DNA from: an uncultured Clostridia bacterium
GTDB lineage: Bacteria; Bacillota; Clostridia; UBA1381
Direction of reading: 5' to 3'
NCBI GenBank assembly: GCA_934463455.1
Contig: CAKSJU010000044.1
Location: 1-16,462, forward strand
Length of the DNA: 16,462 nt
Shown here: in pieces, positions 16,201 to 16,462 of the stretch
Position numbering within the stretch: position 1 is the stretch's first letter
Layout: the number at the start of each line of letters is the position of its first letter
Position numbers and translations under genes: made by a program
Notes under the pieces: model-generated
The model's input: the letters and a program-made list of their open reading frames with translations, nothing else
Databases searched by the model: none
Told to the model about the DNA's origin: nothing

Positions 16201-16462
16201 TAGGCGAGGCTAAAACGTATATGATTCCTTACGGCTCAAGTATAAAGGTTTCGGACGGCGATATAATTGAAAAGGGTGATCCCTTGACAGCCGGCTCTAT
16301 CAACCCGAATGATATTTTGAGAATAAAAGGACCTCGTGATGTTCAGGATTATATTACCCGTGAAGTTCAGAGAACGTACCGTATGCAGGGTGTTGACATC
16401 AATGATAAACACGTTGAGGTTATCACAAGACAAATGCTCAGAAAAGTGCGTATTGAGGATTC
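13233..16462 (+). CDS. rpoC: DNA-directed RNA polymerase beta' subunit (3' end beyond window)
   Basis: RpoC is the largest polymerase subunit and carries the catalytic magnesium site. The first 1076 residues are present and in frame to the window edge, with no stop. Visible landmarks are the N-terminal zinc ribbon with Cys60, Cys62, Cys75 and Cys78 (WECHCG...VVCDRCGVE), the catalytic AYNADFDGDQMAVH with Asp451, Asp453 and Asp455, and the second zinc site Cys811, Cys885, Cys892 and Cys895. The second site is exactly three positions before the E. coli ligands. The bridge-helix and trigger-loop region contains AAQSIGEPGTQLTMRTFHAGG. An AGGAGG site lies 8 bases before the ATG, 18 bases after the rpoB stop, so the two are co-transcribed. 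About the last 100 or so residues are expected beyond the end. Confidence 0.99.
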   Translation, partial: MGSEFNFNAIQIGLASPETIRNWSYGEVKKPETINYRTLKPERDGLFCEKIFGPTKDWECHCGKYKKIRYKGVVCDRCGVEVTKSKVRRERMGHIELATPVSHIWYFKGVPSALSLILDISPRNLEKILYFAAYIVTDPGKSDLEQNQILSEREYHEAYEKYGNKFEVGMGAEAIQKLLKKIDLDEMSQELKKELEETKGQGPKKARIIKRLEIVESFITSGNRPEWMILTVIPIIPPDLRPMVQLDGGRFATSDLNDLYRRVINRNNRLKRLLELGAPDIIIRNEKRMLQEAVDALINNGRRGRTVTGPGNRALKSLSDLLKGKQGRFRQNLLGKRVDYSGRSVIVVGPELKIYQCGLPKEMAIELFKPFVMKELVARGLAHNIKSAKRMVERVKPEVWDVLEDVIKEHPVLLNRAPTLHRLGIQAFEPRLVDGRALKLHPLVCTAYNADFDGDQMAVHVPLSPEAQAEARFLMLSANNLLKPQDGHPVTVPTQDMILGSYYLTIVKHDELGGKDYPGRDQSEEWHPHYYTSFDEALLAYDNDELGLHTPIKIRIEKDVHGEHKKAIIDATVGKIIFNQNIPQDLGFVDRSDPAKMFALEIGFDVTVGKKQLGDIIDRCIRSHGTTETAEILDLIKATGYKYSTKGAITVAVSDIEVPEKKAEILEDAEAEIEKITKKFRRGLLNDEERYNQVIKTWAAASEKVTQAMMENLGKFNPIFMMADSGARGSVNQIRQLAAMRGLMADTQGRTVEIPIRANFREGLNVLEYFISSHGARKGLTDTALRTADSGYLTRRLVDVSQDVIVRENDCGTEEGVWVSAIMDGNEVIEPLKDRIVDRVAREDVIHPITGEILARGNEIITSDAADKIIKAGIDKVYIRSILTCQTKTGVCAKCYGTNLATGDIVNVGEAVGIIAAQSIGEPGTQLTMRTFHAGGVASGSDITQGLPRIEELFEARRPKGLAIISEIGGKVSVTEQKRKREITVTNDEIGEAKTYMIPYGSSIKVSDGDIIEKGDPLTAGSINPNDILRIKGPRDVQDYITREVQRTYRMQGVDINDKHVEVITRQMLRKVRIED

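Noticed and set aside
1..16462. CRISPR arrays, tRNA or rRNA genes, insertion sequences, or a defence system
   Set aside because: No regularly spaced repeats, no cloverleaf-like stretch with CCA-type ends, and no transposase, integrase or defence-type protein domain was seen on either strand.

Overview
The window looks like a chromosomal segment of an AT-rich, low-GC Gram-positive anaerobe, most probably a member of the Clostridia. The basis is the Firmicutes-type RpoB and RpoC sequences, AGGAGG-type ribosome binding sites, sigma-A style promoters, a DnaD-domain protein (a family typical of Firmicutes) and the AGA/ATA-rich codon use. A gut pectin or plant-polysaccharide degrader (Oscillospirales-like) is a reasonable guess but is not proven by this stretch.

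Layout. (1) 5-3507, plus strand: a tight operon of trkA and trkH (potassium uptake) and a YczE/YitT-like membrane protein, closed by a hairpin terminator at 3524-3567. (2) 3568-4062: a small decayed island. It holds a broken XRE-type helix-turn-helix regulator on the minus strand, a 19-bp operator-like dyad, and a frameshifted remnant that begins like a zinc-ribbon protein on the plus strand, closed by a second hairpin at 4030-4058. (3) 4063-7825: a sugar-acid catabolic module. An AraC-family regulator (minus) is divergent from an operon of a GH105 unsaturated glycuronyl hydrolase, kduI and a kduD-like dehydrogenase. (4) 7847-7915: a very long hairpin that serves as a convergent terminator and overlaps the stop codon of the next gene. 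(5) 7914-8915, minus: a DnaD-domain replication-type protein. (6) 9006-16462, plus: a perfect-consensus sigma-A promoter, a leader of about 150 nt, rpoB with an extremely acidic C-terminal tail, and rpoC running off the window end.

How it works together. The hydrolase should remove the 4,5-unsaturated uronic acid left at oligosaccharide ends by polysaccharide lyases. The released sugar opens to 5-dehydro-4-deoxy-D-glucuronate, KduI isomerises it, and the KduD-like enzyme reduces the product to 2-dehydro-3-deoxy-D-gluconate. The later kinase and aldolase (KdgK, KdgA) and any transporter are not in this window. The AraC-type protein is the likely local activator.

I do not see a clear previously undescribed system here. 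The best items for a second look are the acidic RpoB tail, the placement of rpoBC behind its own consensus promoter with no rplJ-rplL in front, the decayed regulator island with its dyad, and the long convergent hairpin.
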